Positions 49,679 through 58,855 are shown, counted from the first letter of the stretch. The stretch: DNA of 62,096 nt from Acidobacteriota bacterium (GCA_003577145.1 QEUP01000020.1:1-62096), one strand, 5' to 3'. Made by a program: numbers and translations. The notes: generated by a model not told the origin, from the sequence alone.

Positions 49679-50998
49679 TCAGTGCCGGTTCGCTTCGCTG
49701 TGCGCCTCGTCTGCCCCGCTCATGGCCTGGAGACGCCCCGTGACGATGAAGTAGACGGTGGTGAGGACGAGCAGCACGCCGGCACTCACGGCAGTGGCAC
49801 GGATGCCGACCCACTCGGCTACCTGACCCCAGGCGATCAGCCCGAGGGGCAACGCGCCGGTGAGGAACATGATGTAGACCGCCAGGGTCTTGCCACGCAT
49901 GTCCTCGCGGACCAGCAACTGGATGGTGGTGTTGAGGCTGGCGGCTATTGCCAGGTAGGCGCCCCCGAAGACCAGGAGCGCGACGAGGGCGAGCCCGTAG
50001 CTCGGGGCGACGCCGACCGCGGCAGTGGCCACCCCGTAGGTGAGCATGGCGATCACCATCATCGTGCTGCGACTCAGCGCGGCGCCCTTGCCGAGTATGA
50101 GGGGAGCGAACAGGACCGAGCCCAGCCCTGCGGCACCGTAGAGGAGACCGGCGCGGATACCCTCGCCGGTCAGCGCTTCGGGGGCACCGGTCCGCCCGAT
50201 GCCGAAGACGTCCTCAGCCACCACCGGCAAGAACGCGAACAGCGGGCTGCCCAACCCCGCCACCGCGGTGATGCCGATGAAGCAGGCGACGATGCCAGGG
50301 ACGCCTCTGGCGTAGCGAACGGCATCCACGAACTCCGAGATGATCCTCGGGCGCCCCCCGCGTTGCCCGGGGAGCCGTTCGGCCCGGATCGCCAGCAGCG
50401 CGACCAGGACCGCCCCGAAGGAGCAGAAGTTGATGAACAACGCCGTGGAGACCCCGAAGGCGAAGATGATCGGCCCGGCGAGGAACGGGCCCAGGGCACG
50501 AGAGGCGTTGAACTGAGTCGAGTTCAGCGTGATGGCGCTGAGGAGCATGCTCCGCGGCACGAGTTGACTGACGAACGCCTGCCAGATTGGGATGTTGAGC
50601 CCACCGGCCAGACCGTAGGCGAAGGCGAGGACGGTGAGGTTGCCAGGAGTGGCGCGACCCGAGGCGACCACCGCGTACATCCCGAAGGAAACCGCGGCCA
50701 TCACCGCCTGGGTGATGAACAGCAGCATGCGTCGGCTGAAGCGATCAGCGAGCGCCCCACCGACGGGGCCGAGGACCATGATGGGGATGAACTGGAAGAA
50801 GCCGGTGATCCCGACGTTGGCTGCGCTCCCCGTCAACTCGAAGATGACGAAGGGGATCGTGACGTTCTGCATCCACGACCCCGTATTGGACAGCAGCGCT
50901 CCGAACCAAAAGAGGCTGAAGTCGCGGTACTTGAACACTGCTACCGCTTCCCTGAGGCCCGGCTTGGCCGTCGTGGGCTCTTCGCGGGTCTCGGACAT
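49679..50998 (-). CDS. MFS transporter
   Basis: This is a 439-aa major-facilitator protein with 12 predicted membrane segments, of the EntS-like (MFS_3) type. The conserved loop after helix 2 is GGALADRFSRRMLLF. The start VFKYRDFSLFWFGALLSNTGSWMQNV is typical of this subgroup, as is PFLAGPIIF with a conserved Asn-Ala-Ser-Arg (NASRALGP) before it. Such proteins usually export siderophores or small drugs. No biosynthetic genes lie nearby. The tail is hydrophilic. Confidence 0.92.
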   Translation of the reverse strand: MSETREEPTTAKPGLREAVAVFKYRDFSLFWFGALLSNTGSWMQNVTIPFVIFELTGSAANVGITGFFQFIPIMVLGPVGGALADRFSRRMLLFITQAVMAAVSFGMYAVVASGRATPGNLTVLAFAYGLAGGLNIPIWQAFVSQLVPRSMLLSAITLNSTQFNASRALGPFLAGPIIFAFGVSTALFINFCSFGAVLVALLAIRAERLPGQRGGRPRIISEFVDAVRYARGVPGIVACFIGITAVAGLGSPLFAFLPVVAEDVFGIGRTGAPEALTGEGIRAGLLYGAAGLGSVLFAPLILGKGAALSRSTMMVIAMLTYGVATAAVGVAPSYGLALVALLVFGGAYLAIAASLNTTIQLLVREDMRGKTLAVYIMFLTGALPLGLIAWGQVAEWVGIRATAVSAGVLLVLTTVYFIVTGRLQAMSGADEAHSEANRH

Positions 50999-51081
50999 GC
51001 ACGACGCAGGCTATCGGCGGCCGGTGTGACCTGTGCTCGCGGGTGCGGTCACGGCACAACCACCGGAGTAGAGTCCAGCGC

Positions 51082-52011
51082 ATGGCGGCTCCCGAAGAGG
51101 CACCGGTCCCCGAGGATCGGCCCCCCGACACCGATACCGCTGAGGCCGTCGATCTACGCCTCCACCAGCCCGAGGACCACGGCGCGCTGGTCCATGTGGC
51201 AGCGCCACCCCAACCGAGCGATCCGCGGCTGAGCGACGTCGACGAGTGGGGCCGGTCCGAGCACATGCGCGAGATCGCCCGCAAGGCGTACGACCCCGTG
51301 TACCGCCACTGGTTCCGGGTCGAGTGGGAGGGCATGGAGAACATACCTCGCAGCGGCGGGGCCCTGCTCGTGGCCAACCACGCCGGTGCCATCCCGTCCG
51401 ACGCACCCGCCATCATGCACGGCATCGAGAAAGAGCTCGGCCGCCCCGTGTACGGGCTCGCCGACAACCTCTTCAAGTCGATCCCGCTGATCGGCACGAT
51501 GTGGGCGAGGGTCGGCGGCGTCGCCGGGCATCCCGACAACGCCTACCGGCTCCTGCGCGAGCAGCGTCAACTCGTGCTGGTGTTCCCCGAAGGGGCGAAG
51601 GGGCCGGGGAAGACCTGGAACGAGCGCTACCGGCTCCGGCGCTTCGGCCGGGGCGGCTTCGTCGAGATCGCCATGCGAGCAGGTGTGCCGGTGGTTCCCA
51701 TCGCCTTCGTGGGAGCCGAGGAGTCGATGCCGATCGTCTTCCGCCTGCAGACGCTCGCCAAGGTGTTCGGCCTGCCGTACGCTCCGGTCACCGCCAACGT
51801 CTTGGCCCTCGGACCGGCCGGGGCCCTCACCTACTTCCCGGCCAAGTTCAAGATAAGGGTCCTCGAGCCGGTCGAGTTCAAAGACGTGCTGCCCAACCAG
51901 GAGCGCTACTCACGCAACCGGGTGATGGACGAGTCCGAAGCCATCCGCGAGAAGATCCAAGAGGCCCTCTACGACATGCTCCGCGAGCGCCAGTCGATCT
52001 GGAGGGGATGA
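51082..52011 (+). CDS. lysophospholipid acyltransferase (LPLAT family)
   Basis: This is a 309-aa acyltransferase. The acceptor motif is NHAGAIPSDA (His near residue 105, followed by Asp) and the second block is FPEGAKGPGKTWNERY. It is of the type that acylates lysophosphatidate or a related lipid using acyl-CoA or acyl-ACP. The N-terminal 65 residues are acidic and low-complexity, and probably disordered. It is the first of a three-gene operon, the next gene starting at its stop codon. ATG 51082 is chosen because the upstream in-frame stretch is Arg-rich. Confidence 0.87.
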   Translation: MAAPEEAPVPEDRPPDTDTAEAVDLRLHQPEDHGALVHVAAPPQPSDPRLSDVDEWGRSEHMREIARKAYDPVYRHWFRVEWEGMENIPRSGGALLVANHAGAIPSDAPAIMHGIEKELGRPVYGLADNLFKSIPLIGTMWARVGGVAGHPDNAYRLLREQRQLVLVFPEGAKGPGKTWNERYRLRRFGRGGFVEIAMRAGVPVVPIAFVGAEESMPIVFRLQTLAKVFGLPYAPVTANVLALGPAGALTYFPAKFKIRVLEPVEFKDVLPNQERYSRNRVMDESEAIREKIQEALYDMLRERQSIWRG

Positions 52012-53060
52012 TGGGCCGAAGAGTGCTCGTGACCGGGTTGGGGACCTTCTGGGGTGGAAAGGTCGCGCAGGCCCTGGAGAAGGACCCCGGCGTCGACGTG
52101 ATCGTGGGCCTCGACACGACCGAGCCGACCATCGAGCTCGAGCGCACCGAGTACGTCCGCAGCGACGAGAACTACTCCATCCTCAACCGCATCGTCCGCG
52201 CCACCCAGGTGGACACGATCATCCACACGTTCCTCGTCGTCGACTCCACCTCCGTCGGCTCCCGGCGACTCCACGAGGTGAACGTCATCGGCACCATGAA
52301 CCTCTTCGCCGCGGCCTCGGCCTCCGGCAGCAAGGTGCGCGACGTGGTCGTGAAGTCCTCCACCCTGGTGTACGGAACCTCGATGGAGGACCCGGTCTGG
52401 TTCACCGAGAACACGCCCCGGTCGCACACTCCCCGAACTCCCGTCGAGCAGAGCCTCGAGGAGGTCGAGGGCTATGTCCGCGACTTCGCCCAGGACAACC
52501 CCCATGTCACCGTCTCGTTGCTTCGCTTCTCGAACGTGATCGGTGCCGACATCTCCACGCCACTCACGCGCGCGCTCCGACTCCCCCTCGTGCCGTCGAT
52601 CATGGGGTTCGACCCGCGCTTCCAGTTCGTGGACGAAGACGACGTCATCAACTCGATCCTGTTCGTCCTCGAGCACGACCAGCCCGGCATCTACAACGTT
52701 GCCGGCGACGGTCTCCTCCCCTGGAGCGAGGTCGTCGACATGTGCGGCAAGAGGAGGGTCCCGCTCCCGCCTCTCGGAACGGAGCTGGTGGCCTGGCCCC
52801 TCCGCAGGCTCGGGATCTTCGAGATCCCCGACGAGTACTGGGGCCTGCTCCGCTACGGGCGAGGGGTCGACAACCGCAAGCTCAAGGCCGCCGGCTTCAC
52901 CTACAAGCACACGTCGGCCAGCGCGGTGGAAGCGTTCGTCCGCGGGATGCGCCTCAGCGGCACCGTCGGAGAGCGCGAGCCGGAGTACAAGTACGAGCGT
53001 GACGTCGAGCAGTTCTTCCGTCACTCGCCGGCAGTGGTCCGTGAGACGACCTCGGACTAG
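52011..53060 (+). CDS. NAD(P)-dependent epimerase/dehydratase family protein
   Basis: This is a 349-aa extended short-chain dehydrogenase. The Rossmann motif is modified (VTGLGTFWGGKVA, in place of GxxGxxG). The SSTLVYG region carries the catalytic Ser, but the usual YxxxK is missing at its expected place, where the sequence reads RTPVEQSLEEVEGYV. That makes redox activity uncertain and suggests an atypical or binding role. GGAGG lies five bases before ATG 52011, favouring it over 52008. It overlaps the acyltransferase stop by one base, so the pair are likely co-functional in lipid metabolism. Confidence 0.82.
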   Translation: MGRRVLVTGLGTFWGGKVAQALEKDPGVDVIVGLDTTEPTIELERTEYVRSDENYSILNRIVRATQVDTIIHTFLVVDSTSVGSRRLHEVNVIGTMNLFAAASASGSKVRDVVVKSSTLVYGTSMEDPVWFTENTPRSHTPRTPVEQSLEEVEGYVRDFAQDNPHVTVSLLRFSNVIGADISTPLTRALRLPLVPSIMGFDPRFQFVDEDDVINSILFVLEHDQPGIYNVAGDGLLPWSEVVDMCGKRRVPLPPLGTELVAWPLRRLGIFEIPDEYWGLLRYGRGVDNRKLKAAGFTYKHTSASAVEAFVRGMRLSGTVGEREPEYKYERDVEQFFRHSPAVVRETTSD

Positions 53061-53066
53061 AGCGTC

Positions 53067-53825
53067 ATGACCTCGAGCCTCCTCCGCACACACATCGAAG
53101 ACGGCGTAGCGGTCGTCACCCTGAGCGACCCCGAGCGCCGCAACGCACTCAACCTCGACATGTGCGGCGAGATCGTCGCGCTCTTCGATCGCCTGGAGGC
53201 CGACGGCGAGGTGGGTGCGGTGGTGCTGACCGGTGAGCCCCCGGCGTTTTGCGCCGGAGCCGACCTGTCCAGGCTCGGCAGCTCCCAGCGGGACGGGCTC
53301 GAGCTCATCTACGAGGGCTTCCTCCGGGTCGCCCGGTCACCCCTCCCGACGATCGCCGCCGTCAACGGAGCAGCAGTCGGTGCCGGCGTCAACATGGCGC
53401 TGGCGTGTGACGTGCGGATCGCCGGCAGCCGGGCCCGCTTCGACACCCGTTTCGTGCAGCTCGGCCTCCATCCGGGTGGTGGCCACACCTGGCTCATGAG
53501 ACGCCTCGTCGGCGAACAGGGCGCCATGGCTACGGTGGTGTTCGGTGAGGTCCTCGACGGCCACGAAGCCGAGCGCGTGGGCCTGGTCTGGAGATGCGTG
53601 GAGGACGACGAGCTCCTCGCCTGCGCGACCGAGCTGGCTGCCAGAGCTGCCTCCGGACCACGCGAGCTGGTCCGGCGGGTCAAGGCCTCGGTGCAGGCAA
53701 TGAGCCTCGTCGAGTCGCATGACGACGCGGTGCAGGCCGAGCTCGAGCAGCAGATCTGGTCGCTCGGCCAACCGGAGTTCGTCGAGCGGCTGGCCGCCCT
53801 GCAGAAGAAGATCTCCAAGGGTTGA
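53067..53825 (+). CDS. enoyl-CoA hydratase/isomerase family protein with atypical active site
   Basis: This is a 252-aa crotonase-fold protein. The oxyanion-hole segments are clear (FCAGADLSRL, then NGAAVGAGVNMALACDVRIA). In typical hydratases one catalytic Glu lies within GGGCEL, where this protein has GAGVNM (Asn), and the other within QPEILLG, where it has TRFVQLGL. Both acid residues appear to be missing. It may thus catalyse a decarboxylation, hydrolysis or isomerisation. It ends the acyltransferase-epimerase operon, 6 bp after the preceding gene, pointing to acyl-CoA chemistry. Confidence 0.9.
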   Translation: MTSSLLRTHIEDGVAVVTLSDPERRNALNLDMCGEIVALFDRLEADGEVGAVVLTGEPPAFCAGADLSRLGSSQRDGLELIYEGFLRVARSPLPTIAAVNGAAVGAGVNMALACDVRIAGSRARFDTRFVQLGLHPGGGHTWLMRRLVGEQGAMATVVFGEVLDGHEAERVGLVWRCVEDDELLACATELAARAASGPRELVRRVKASVQAMSLVESHDDAVQAELEQQIWSLGQPEFVERLAALQKKISKG

Positions 53826-53833
53826 GGCTGCGC

Positions 53834-54457
53834 TCACTCGACCCACTCGGCCTGTAGCTCGGCGCGCCGCACCTCCCATTCCTCGACGGTGATGCCGTAG
53901 CGGACGTGGTCTTCCCACACCCCGTTGATCTCCAGGTAGCGCTCGGCGATCCCCTCGTCCCTGAGCCCCAGCTTCTCGACCACCCGCCGGCTCGCCTTGT
54001 TACGGGGGATGATGGCTATCTCGAGCCGGTGCAGGCTCAGGTCCTCGAAGCAGAAGCGGAACACTGCCACCAGCGCCTCGGGGATGAAACCCTTACCGGC
54101 GTGCTTCTCGTCGATCCAGTAGCCCACGTAGGCGCTCTGGAAGGGCCCGCGGTGGACTGCCGAGACGTTGACCTCACCGATGAACACACCGTCGGTGAAC
54201 ACCCCGAACCCGAAGCCGGTCCCGAGCTGACGCTCCCTGCGACGGGCGCTGCAGCGCACCGCAAAGGCGTCCCTGTCCTCGACCGTGTCGGGCTGGCCCG
54301 GAGCCCGGCGCGGCTCCCACGGCACCAGCCAGTCATGGCAGCGGCGACGGACCTCGCGCCACTGCTTGAAGTCACCGACCGTAAGGGGTCGCAGGCTGAT
54401 CCGTCGACCGAGGAGGGTCGTCATGGTCACGTCCGAGCCTGTGGAATCGCGTCGCAT
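53834..54457 (-). CDS. GNAT N-acetyltransferase (RimJ/RimL type)
   Basis: This is a 207-aa acetyltransferase. Motifs: VGYWIDEKHAGKGFIPEALVAVFRF (acetyl-CoA-binding region) and IIPRNKASRRVVEKLGLRDEG, typical of RimJ/RimL N-terminal protein acetylases. I choose ATG 54457, which lies 4 bp after the aminotransferase stop, giving tight coupling; ATG 54424 is an alternative. It may acetylate a ribosomal protein N-terminus or another amine. It is last in the long minus-strand block. Confidence 0.9.
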   Translation of the reverse strand: MRRDSTGSDVTMTTLLGRRISLRPLTVGDFKQWREVRRRCHDWLVPWEPRRAPGQPDTVEDRDAFAVRCSARRRERQLGTGFGFGVFTDGVFIGEVNVSAVHRGPFQSAYVGYWIDEKHAGKGFIPEALVAVFRFCFEDLSLHRLEIAIIPRNKASRRVVEKLGLRDEGIAERYLEINGVWEDHVRYGITVEEWEVRRAELQAEWVE

Positions 54458-54461
54458 CGGA

Positions 54462-55550
54462 TCACCCCAATAGCTCACGGAGCGCACCGATCAGGTTGGT
54501 GACGTTGCGGTGCCGCGCCGTGTGGCCCATACAGCCTATGCGCCAGAGCTTGCCCGAGAACGCGCCGAGTCCCCCGCCGACCTCGATCCCGTAGACGTTC
54601 AACAGCTGCGCCCTCACCTCCGCCTCGTCGATCCCTTCGGGGACCCACACCGTGGTCAGCTCGGGCAGCCGGTGGCCCTCCTCGGCGAAGAGCTCGAATC
54701 CCAAACCCTGCAGCCCTTCCTGCAGCCTCTGGCCGCAGGCCCGGTGCCGCTCGATCACCGAGGGCAGGCCCTCGGCGAGGATCGTGTCGAGCGCGGCGTG
54801 CAGGGCGAAGACCAGCGAGATCGGCGCGGTGTGGTGGTAGGCGCGTGCCGAGCCGGTTTCGACGTAGTCGGCGATCATCGAGAAGTCCAGGTACCAGGAG
54901 CGGCTGCGGTCGACGAGCCTCTCCCGGGCACGGGGTGACACCGTGACCGGCGCCAACCCGGGCGGCGTACCGAGGCACTTCTGGGTGCCGCTGTAGGCCA
55001 GATCGACTCCCCAACCGTCGATGTCGACCGGTATGCCGGCGAGCGAGGTGACGCAGTCGACCAGCAGCAACGAGTCGCCCTTGCCGCTGCCGAGCTCGGC
55101 GATGTCGTTGCGAACCCCGGTAGAGGTCTCGGCGTGCACCACGGCGATCACCTTCGGGGAGGGATGCGCTTCGAGCAGTTCCTGCGGGTCCAGCGCTCGG
55201 CCCCACTCGGCCTGCACCCGCACCACCTCGGCGCCGCACCTGGCGGCAACCTCGCACATCCGGTCACCGAACACGCCGTTGACGCCGACGACCACCACAT
55301 CGCCGTCTTCGACGGTGTTCACGAGGCACGCCTCCATCCCCGCCGAGCCGGTGCCGCTCACCGGGAACGTGAGGCTGTTGGAGGTCCTGAACACCGTGCG
55401 CAGGTTCTGGTTCACCTCGTCGAGGACGGTCAGGAACTCGGGGTCGAGGTGCCCGAGCATCGGCCGGCCCAGGGCCCCGACGGCTTCGGGGTAGGGATTG
55501 CAGGGGCCTGGGCCCATCAGGACTCGATCGCTCAACGGCATCGCAGGCAT
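54462..55550 (-). CDS. class V aminotransferase (alanine/serine-glyoxylate type)
   Basis: This is a 362-aa PLP enzyme. The start LMGPGPCNPYPEAV, the Schiff-base Lys in YSGTQKCLGTPPG, and ETSTGVRNDI are typical of alanine-glyoxylate and serine-glyoxylate aminotransferases. It would convert glyoxylate to glycine using alanine or serine. It starts 5 bp after the Ppx/GppA gene, so it is likely to be co-transcribed. The GlcD-like glycolate dehydrogenase elsewhere in the window is a potential glyoxylate source. Confidence 0.92.
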   Translation of the reverse strand: MPAMPLSDRVLMGPGPCNPYPEAVGALGRPMLGHLDPEFLTVLDEVNQNLRTVFRTSNSLTFPVSGTGSAGMEACLVNTVEDGDVVVVGVNGVFGDRMCEVAARCGAEVVRVQAEWGRALDPQELLEAHPSPKVIAVVHAETSTGVRNDIAELGSGKGDSLLLVDCVTSLAGIPVDIDGWGVDLAYSGTQKCLGTPPGLAPVTVSPRARERLVDRSRSWYLDFSMIADYVETGSARAYHHTAPISLVFALHAALDTILAEGLPSVIERHRACGQRLQEGLQGLGFELFAEEGHRLPELTTVWVPEGIDEAEVRAQLLNVYGIEVGGGLGAFSGKLWRIGCMGHTARHRNVTNLIGALRELLG

Positions 55551-55555
55551 GGTAG

Positions 55556-56479
55556 CTACCTGCGATGGCGCGCCTGCTGGGAGAGGACGAGCCCGTCGAG
55601 TATGTCGGCCTCCGAGACCAGGCACTCGTCGAAGTCGAAGAAGCGCATGATCCCCACGAGCACACAGCAGCCACCCACGATCACGTCCGCCCTTCCCGCT
55701 TCGAGCCCGGGGTTGGTCTTGCGCTGCTCGACGTCTTCGGTGGCCAGGGTCCGGAACACGTCCTCGGCAGCCGAGCGCGTCAGACCGAAGTGATGGATCA
55801 CCTCGGGGTCGTAGGTCGCCAGGCCGATCTCGACCGCGGCCACGGTCGTCACCGTCCCGGCCAACCCGACCAAGCACCGGGCCCTTCGGCTGAGCGACAG
55901 CTCGCGCTCCACGTCCTCGAGGTGGGCCTGGACGACCGACAGCGTGGCACTGAGCTCCTCGGGCAGCGGAGGGTCGTGAACCAGGTACTTCTCGGTCAAC
56001 CGGACACAGCCGAGGTCCACCGAGACGACACCCTCGCAGGAGCGGGTGCCGACCGCGAACTCGGTCGAACCCCCGCCGATGTCGGCAACCAGGAACGGCC
56101 CCCCTGCCGGGTCGAGCTCGCTGGTGGCACCCAGGAACGAGAGCTCACCCTCCTGCTCACCGGTCAGGAGCTCGGGCCGGGTGCCAATCGCCGCTTCGGC
56201 ACGGTCGAAGAAGTCTGCCCTGTTGTCGGCGTCGCGCGCGGCGGAGGTCGCCGTCATGCGCACGCGGGAGACACCATGGGCGTCCATCTCCTTGCGGTAG
56301 CCCTCCAGGACCGCGATCGTGCGGTCGATGGCCTCCTCTGCGAGGTGCCCGCCGGCAGCGACACTTTGGCCCAGCCGGGTGATCGCCATCAGGCGGGTGA
56401 CGGTCGAGGACCCGTCGCTGATCAGCAGCCTGGTCGAGTTGGTACCGCAGTCGATGGCCGCGCACAGCCGGGCGCTCAT
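55556..56479 (-). CDS. ppx: exopolyphosphatase/guanosine pentaphosphatase (Ppx/GppA)
   Basis: This is a 307-aa member of the ASKHA-fold Ppx/GppA family, close to the short actinobacterial form. Motifs: AAIDCGTNSTRLLI (phosphate 1), LTGEQEGELSFLGAT, and VADIGGGSTEFAVG (phosphate 2), with GLAGTVTTVAAVE near the C-terminal half. It hydrolyses polyphosphate or pppGpp in the cytoplasm. The gene overlaps the upstream DUF501 gene (ATGA at 56476-56479), the classical actinobacterial pairing. Confidence 0.95.
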   Translation of the reverse strand: MSARLCAAIDCGTNSTRLLISDGSSTVTRLMAITRLGQSVAAGGHLAEEAIDRTIAVLEGYRKEMDAHGVSRVRMTATSAARDADNRADFFDRAEAAIGTRPELLTGEQEGELSFLGATSELDPAGGPFLVADIGGGSTEFAVGTRSCEGVVSVDLGCVRLTEKYLVHDPPLPEELSATLSVVQAHLEDVERELSLSRRARCLVGLAGTVTTVAAVEIGLATYDPEVIHHFGLTRSAAEDVFRTLATEDVEQRKTNPGLEAGRADVIVGGCCVLVGIMRFFDFDECLVSEADILDGLVLSQQARHRR

Positions 56480-56931
56480 CGCCGGCTTTCCTCGGTGAGC
56501 CGGCGCTGGACCCACCGACCGACCGGATCGTCGCCGCCGGCGAGGAACCAGGCGTAATGGGCGTGCAGGCACTTGACCCCGCGCCGGGTGCCCCCGACCC
56601 CGCCGGTGGGGACGGGTCCGGTGTGGCCTGCGGGAAGCGCGCCGGATCGCTCGGCGGAGTAGCGGCGATGTGCGTCGGCAACAGCTTCGGCGGGGCAGGC
56701 GGCCTCTGCCTGCTTGACCCCCCCGGCGGCTTCGAGGCGCCCGATGCGGGCGCGCAGCTCGGGATCGACCAGCCAATAGCGCGTGGGCATGGGAGTCCCG
56801 TCGTCGAGCAGCGGGGAGTTGCGGATCACCACCGGCGAGCCGTGCTCGGCGCGCACCACGATCTCGAAGGCTCCACGCGGCTCCCGCCCGAGGAGTTCGG
56901 CCACTGCCGCTTCATCGGCGCTTGTGGTCAT
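56476..56931 (-). CDS. DUF501 family protein
   Basis: This is a 151-aa protein of the actinobacterial DUF501 family. Diagnostic segments: LLGREPRGAFEIVVR, then PTRYWLVDP and GVGGTRRGVKCLHAHYAWFLAGGDDPVG. The Cys/His stretch (CLHAHYAWFL) is conserved in the family and could bind metal. The function is not established. It is coupled to ppx by an ATGA overlap. Confidence 0.9.
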   Translation of the reverse strand: MTTSADEAAVAELLGREPRGAFEIVVRAEHGSPVVIRNSPLLDDGTPMPTRYWLVDPELRARIGRLEAAGGVKQAEAACPAEAVADAHRRYSAERSGALPAGHTGPVPTGGVGGTRRGVKCLHAHYAWFLAGGDDPVGRWVQRRLTEESRR

Positions 56932-56976
56932 CCCCTTCTTCCTGCGCGCTCCGGCGTCTCTGGGCGACGCCGGACC

Positions 56977-57699
56977 TCACCTCCGCCGCCGGATGAGCCA
57001 GCGGAGGACGATGAGCGCGCCGATGACTGCCAGCACCGGAGCCAGGCGCTTGATGATCGGGACACCGGCGACCCCGGCCAGATCGACCGGTTCGGCCTCG
57101 GGGTGCTCGACCCGGCGCACCGCTCCCGCTGCCGGCACCGGCTCGGCCTTCTCGACGGGCGGCTCATCGGCGGGCGCCGCCTGCGGTTCCGCCGCCTGCG
57201 CGGGTGCAGCCGGCTCAGGGACGGCTGCCTGCGGTTCCGGGTCCGCCGGCCCGCCGCTCGAGAGGACCCTCGACTGGAGGTTCTCGGCGAACTGCGCCAT
57301 CAGCTTGGCGCTCACGTCTGCCATGACACCGCGGCCGAACTGGGCCACCCGGCCGGTTACCGTCAGGTCGGTGTTGACCACAACCCGGGTACGGCCGTCG
57401 CTCTCGGTGAGCTCGGCGGTGATGGTGGCCGCAGCGTTGCCCTGGCCGCGGGTGTCCCGGCCGTCGGCTTGCAGCACCGCCCGCCTGGCGACATCGTCCT
57501 TCTCCACGAAGGTGGCTCGCCCCTTGTACTGGGCAGTGATGGGGCCCACCTTCACCTTGATGACGCCGCGGTACTCGTCCCCTTCGATCTCCTGGAGCTG
57601 GGCTCCGGGCAGGCACGGCGCGATCGTCTCCACGTCGGTGAGGACCTTCCACGCCTCGTCCGCCGAGACGGGCACAATGAATTCGTTGATCAGCTCCAT
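56977..57699 (-). CDS. coxG: CoxG-like SRPBCC protein with C-terminal membrane anchor
   Basis: This is a 240-aa protein. Residues 1-150 are a CoxG/SRPBCC domain (MELINEFIVPVSADEAWKVL, then CLPGAQLQEI and FGRGVMADVSAKLMAQFAENL). This is followed by a Pro/Ala/Glu-rich linker (about 155-200) and one C-terminal membrane segment ending RWLIRRRR. CoxG is a membrane-anchoring accessory of aerobic carbon-monoxide dehydrogenase and of related molybdenum hydroxylases. The start overlaps the preceding MocA-like gene end. No large subunit lies within the window. Confidence 0.9.
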   Translation of the reverse strand: MELINEFIVPVSADEAWKVLTDVETIAPCLPGAQLQEIEGDEYRGVIKVKVGPITAQYKGRATFVEKDDVARRAVLQADGRDTRGQGNAAATITAELTESDGRTRVVVNTDLTVTGRVAQFGRGVMADVSAKLMAQFAENLQSRVLSSGGPADPEPQAAVPEPAAPAQAAEPQAAPADEPPVEKAEPVPAAGAVRRVEHPEAEPVDLAGVAGVPIIKRLAPVLAVIGALIVLRWLIRRRR

Positions 57700-58247
57700 G
57701 CTCGGAGATCCTCCCAGGTGTCGATGTCGGCCGCTTCCCCGGTGCACGCTACCGCCTCTACCAGGTCGGGCCGACTTCCGAGGAGCCGGCGCGCACCCGA
57801 ATCGCCTGCGGTCGGCAGATCCTCCCAGACCTCCCGGGCAAGCCTCACCGGCGGCCGCCGCTCACCGCCGTAGCTGGCCGTGGCGAGGGGCGACTCGCTG
57901 GCGGCCACCGCCCTCCAGCAGGCCGGGGTGACCAGCGGCTGATCACCCAGGCCGATCACCACCGCTTCGTGACCGGCGGCACCGGCGGCGGCCACCCCGG
58001 CCCGCAGCGAGGTCGCCAGGCCGTCCTCCCAGCGGGGGTTGACCACCACCGTGACCGCGTCGGGCAGCAGGTCGCCGAGCTCGACCGCGCCGGTCACCAC
58101 GAAGGTCTGGTCCAGCCCCGCGGCCAGCGCCGCCGCGATCGAGCTCCCGATCACGGTGCTGCCCCTGAAGGGGGCCCGCAGCTTGTGACCGGCGACGTCG
58201 AATCGTCTGCCACCCCCCGCCGCCAGGACGACGGCGGCAACGCTCAC
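57690..58247 (-). CDS. MocA-like molybdenum cofactor nucleotidyltransferase
   Basis: This is a 185-aa nucleotidyltransferase of the MobA/MocA group. The start VLAAGGGRRF followed by HKLRAPFRG gives the nucleotide-binding loop, and GLGDQPLVTPACW contains the metal-binding Asp. Such proteins load cytosine onto molybdopterin for xanthine-dehydrogenase-family enzymes. It overlaps coxG by 10 bp at its 3' end and begins with GTG 58247, overlapping the DUF1707 gene stop (GTGA). Confidence 0.88.
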   Translation of the reverse strand: MSVAAVVLAAGGGRRFDVAGHKLRAPFRGSTVIGSSIAAALAAGLDQTFVVTGAVELGDLLPDAVTVVVNPRWEDGLATSLRAGVAAAGAAGHEAVVIGLGDQPLVTPACWRAVAASESPLATASYGGERRPPVRLAREVWEDLPTAGDSGARRLLGSRPDLVEAVACTGEAADIDTWEDLRAWS

Positions 58248-58855
58248 AGCTGCCTCGGGCCCTTGCGGAAGGGATGTGACCGGACGGTGACGCCACCGAG
58301 CACCGCCCGGCTGCGCACCCTCACCAGCGGGCCACCCCCTTGGCTCACCGAGCCCTTGACCCGGTAGTCCTTGCCCCCCAGCACCGCATAGCCGCTGAGC
58401 TCCACGGGTGTTCCTTCCGTGACCACCACGTCGACGCCGCCGAACACCGCGGTCGCCACGACCACCACGCCCTCGTCGGGGAGCTCGGCTTCGGTGAGAT
58501 CGAGCTGGCAGCTACCCATCACCGCCACGGCATGGACGCGTGCGTCGGGCTTCCACGGGCCCCTCCGCTTGGCACCGGAGAGCACGCTCACGACCCGGCG
58601 GGTGCGCGTCTCGGCGACCGCCACAGCCGAGGGCTGCGGGGGAGCAGGCAGGTCGGCGGTCAGCCCGTAGAGCTCGATTCCGGTGCGGGCGCGATACACC
58701 TCTCCGACCCGGCTGGAGAACTCGTCCATGCTGATGCGCCCTTCGCCGGCGCTCGCCTTGAGGTGCTCGACGACGCGGTCGCGCTCGGCGTCTGAAACCC
58801 GCAGCTCCGGCGACGGCCGCGGCACTTCCTGAGGCTGGGCCGGCAGGTCCTCCAT
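58244..58855 (-). CDS. DUF1707 protein with cell-wall-active (DUF2154-like) domain
   Basis: This is a 203-aa protein. Residues about 17-70 are a DUF1707 domain (LRVSDAERDRVVEHLKASAGEGRISMDEFSSRV). The C-terminal part (AVMGSCQLDLTEAELPDEGVVV, then VFGGVDVVVTEGT and LGGKDYRVKG) resembles the LiaF-type adhesion-like beta domain that follows DUF1707 in many actinobacterial proteins. There is no membrane segment. The function is unknown; possible roles are in envelope-stress sensing or regulation. It is coupled to the MocA-like gene. Confidence 0.88.
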   Translation of the reverse strand: MEDLPAQPQEVPRPSPELRVSDAERDRVVEHLKASAGEGRISMDEFSSRVGEVYRARTGIELYGLTADLPAPPQPSAVAVAETRTRRVVSVLSGAKRRGPWKPDARVHAVAVMGSCQLDLTEAELPDEGVVVVATAVFGGVDVVVTEGTPVELSGYAVLGGKDYRVKGSVSQGGGPLVRVRSRAVLGGVTVRSHPFRKGPRQL

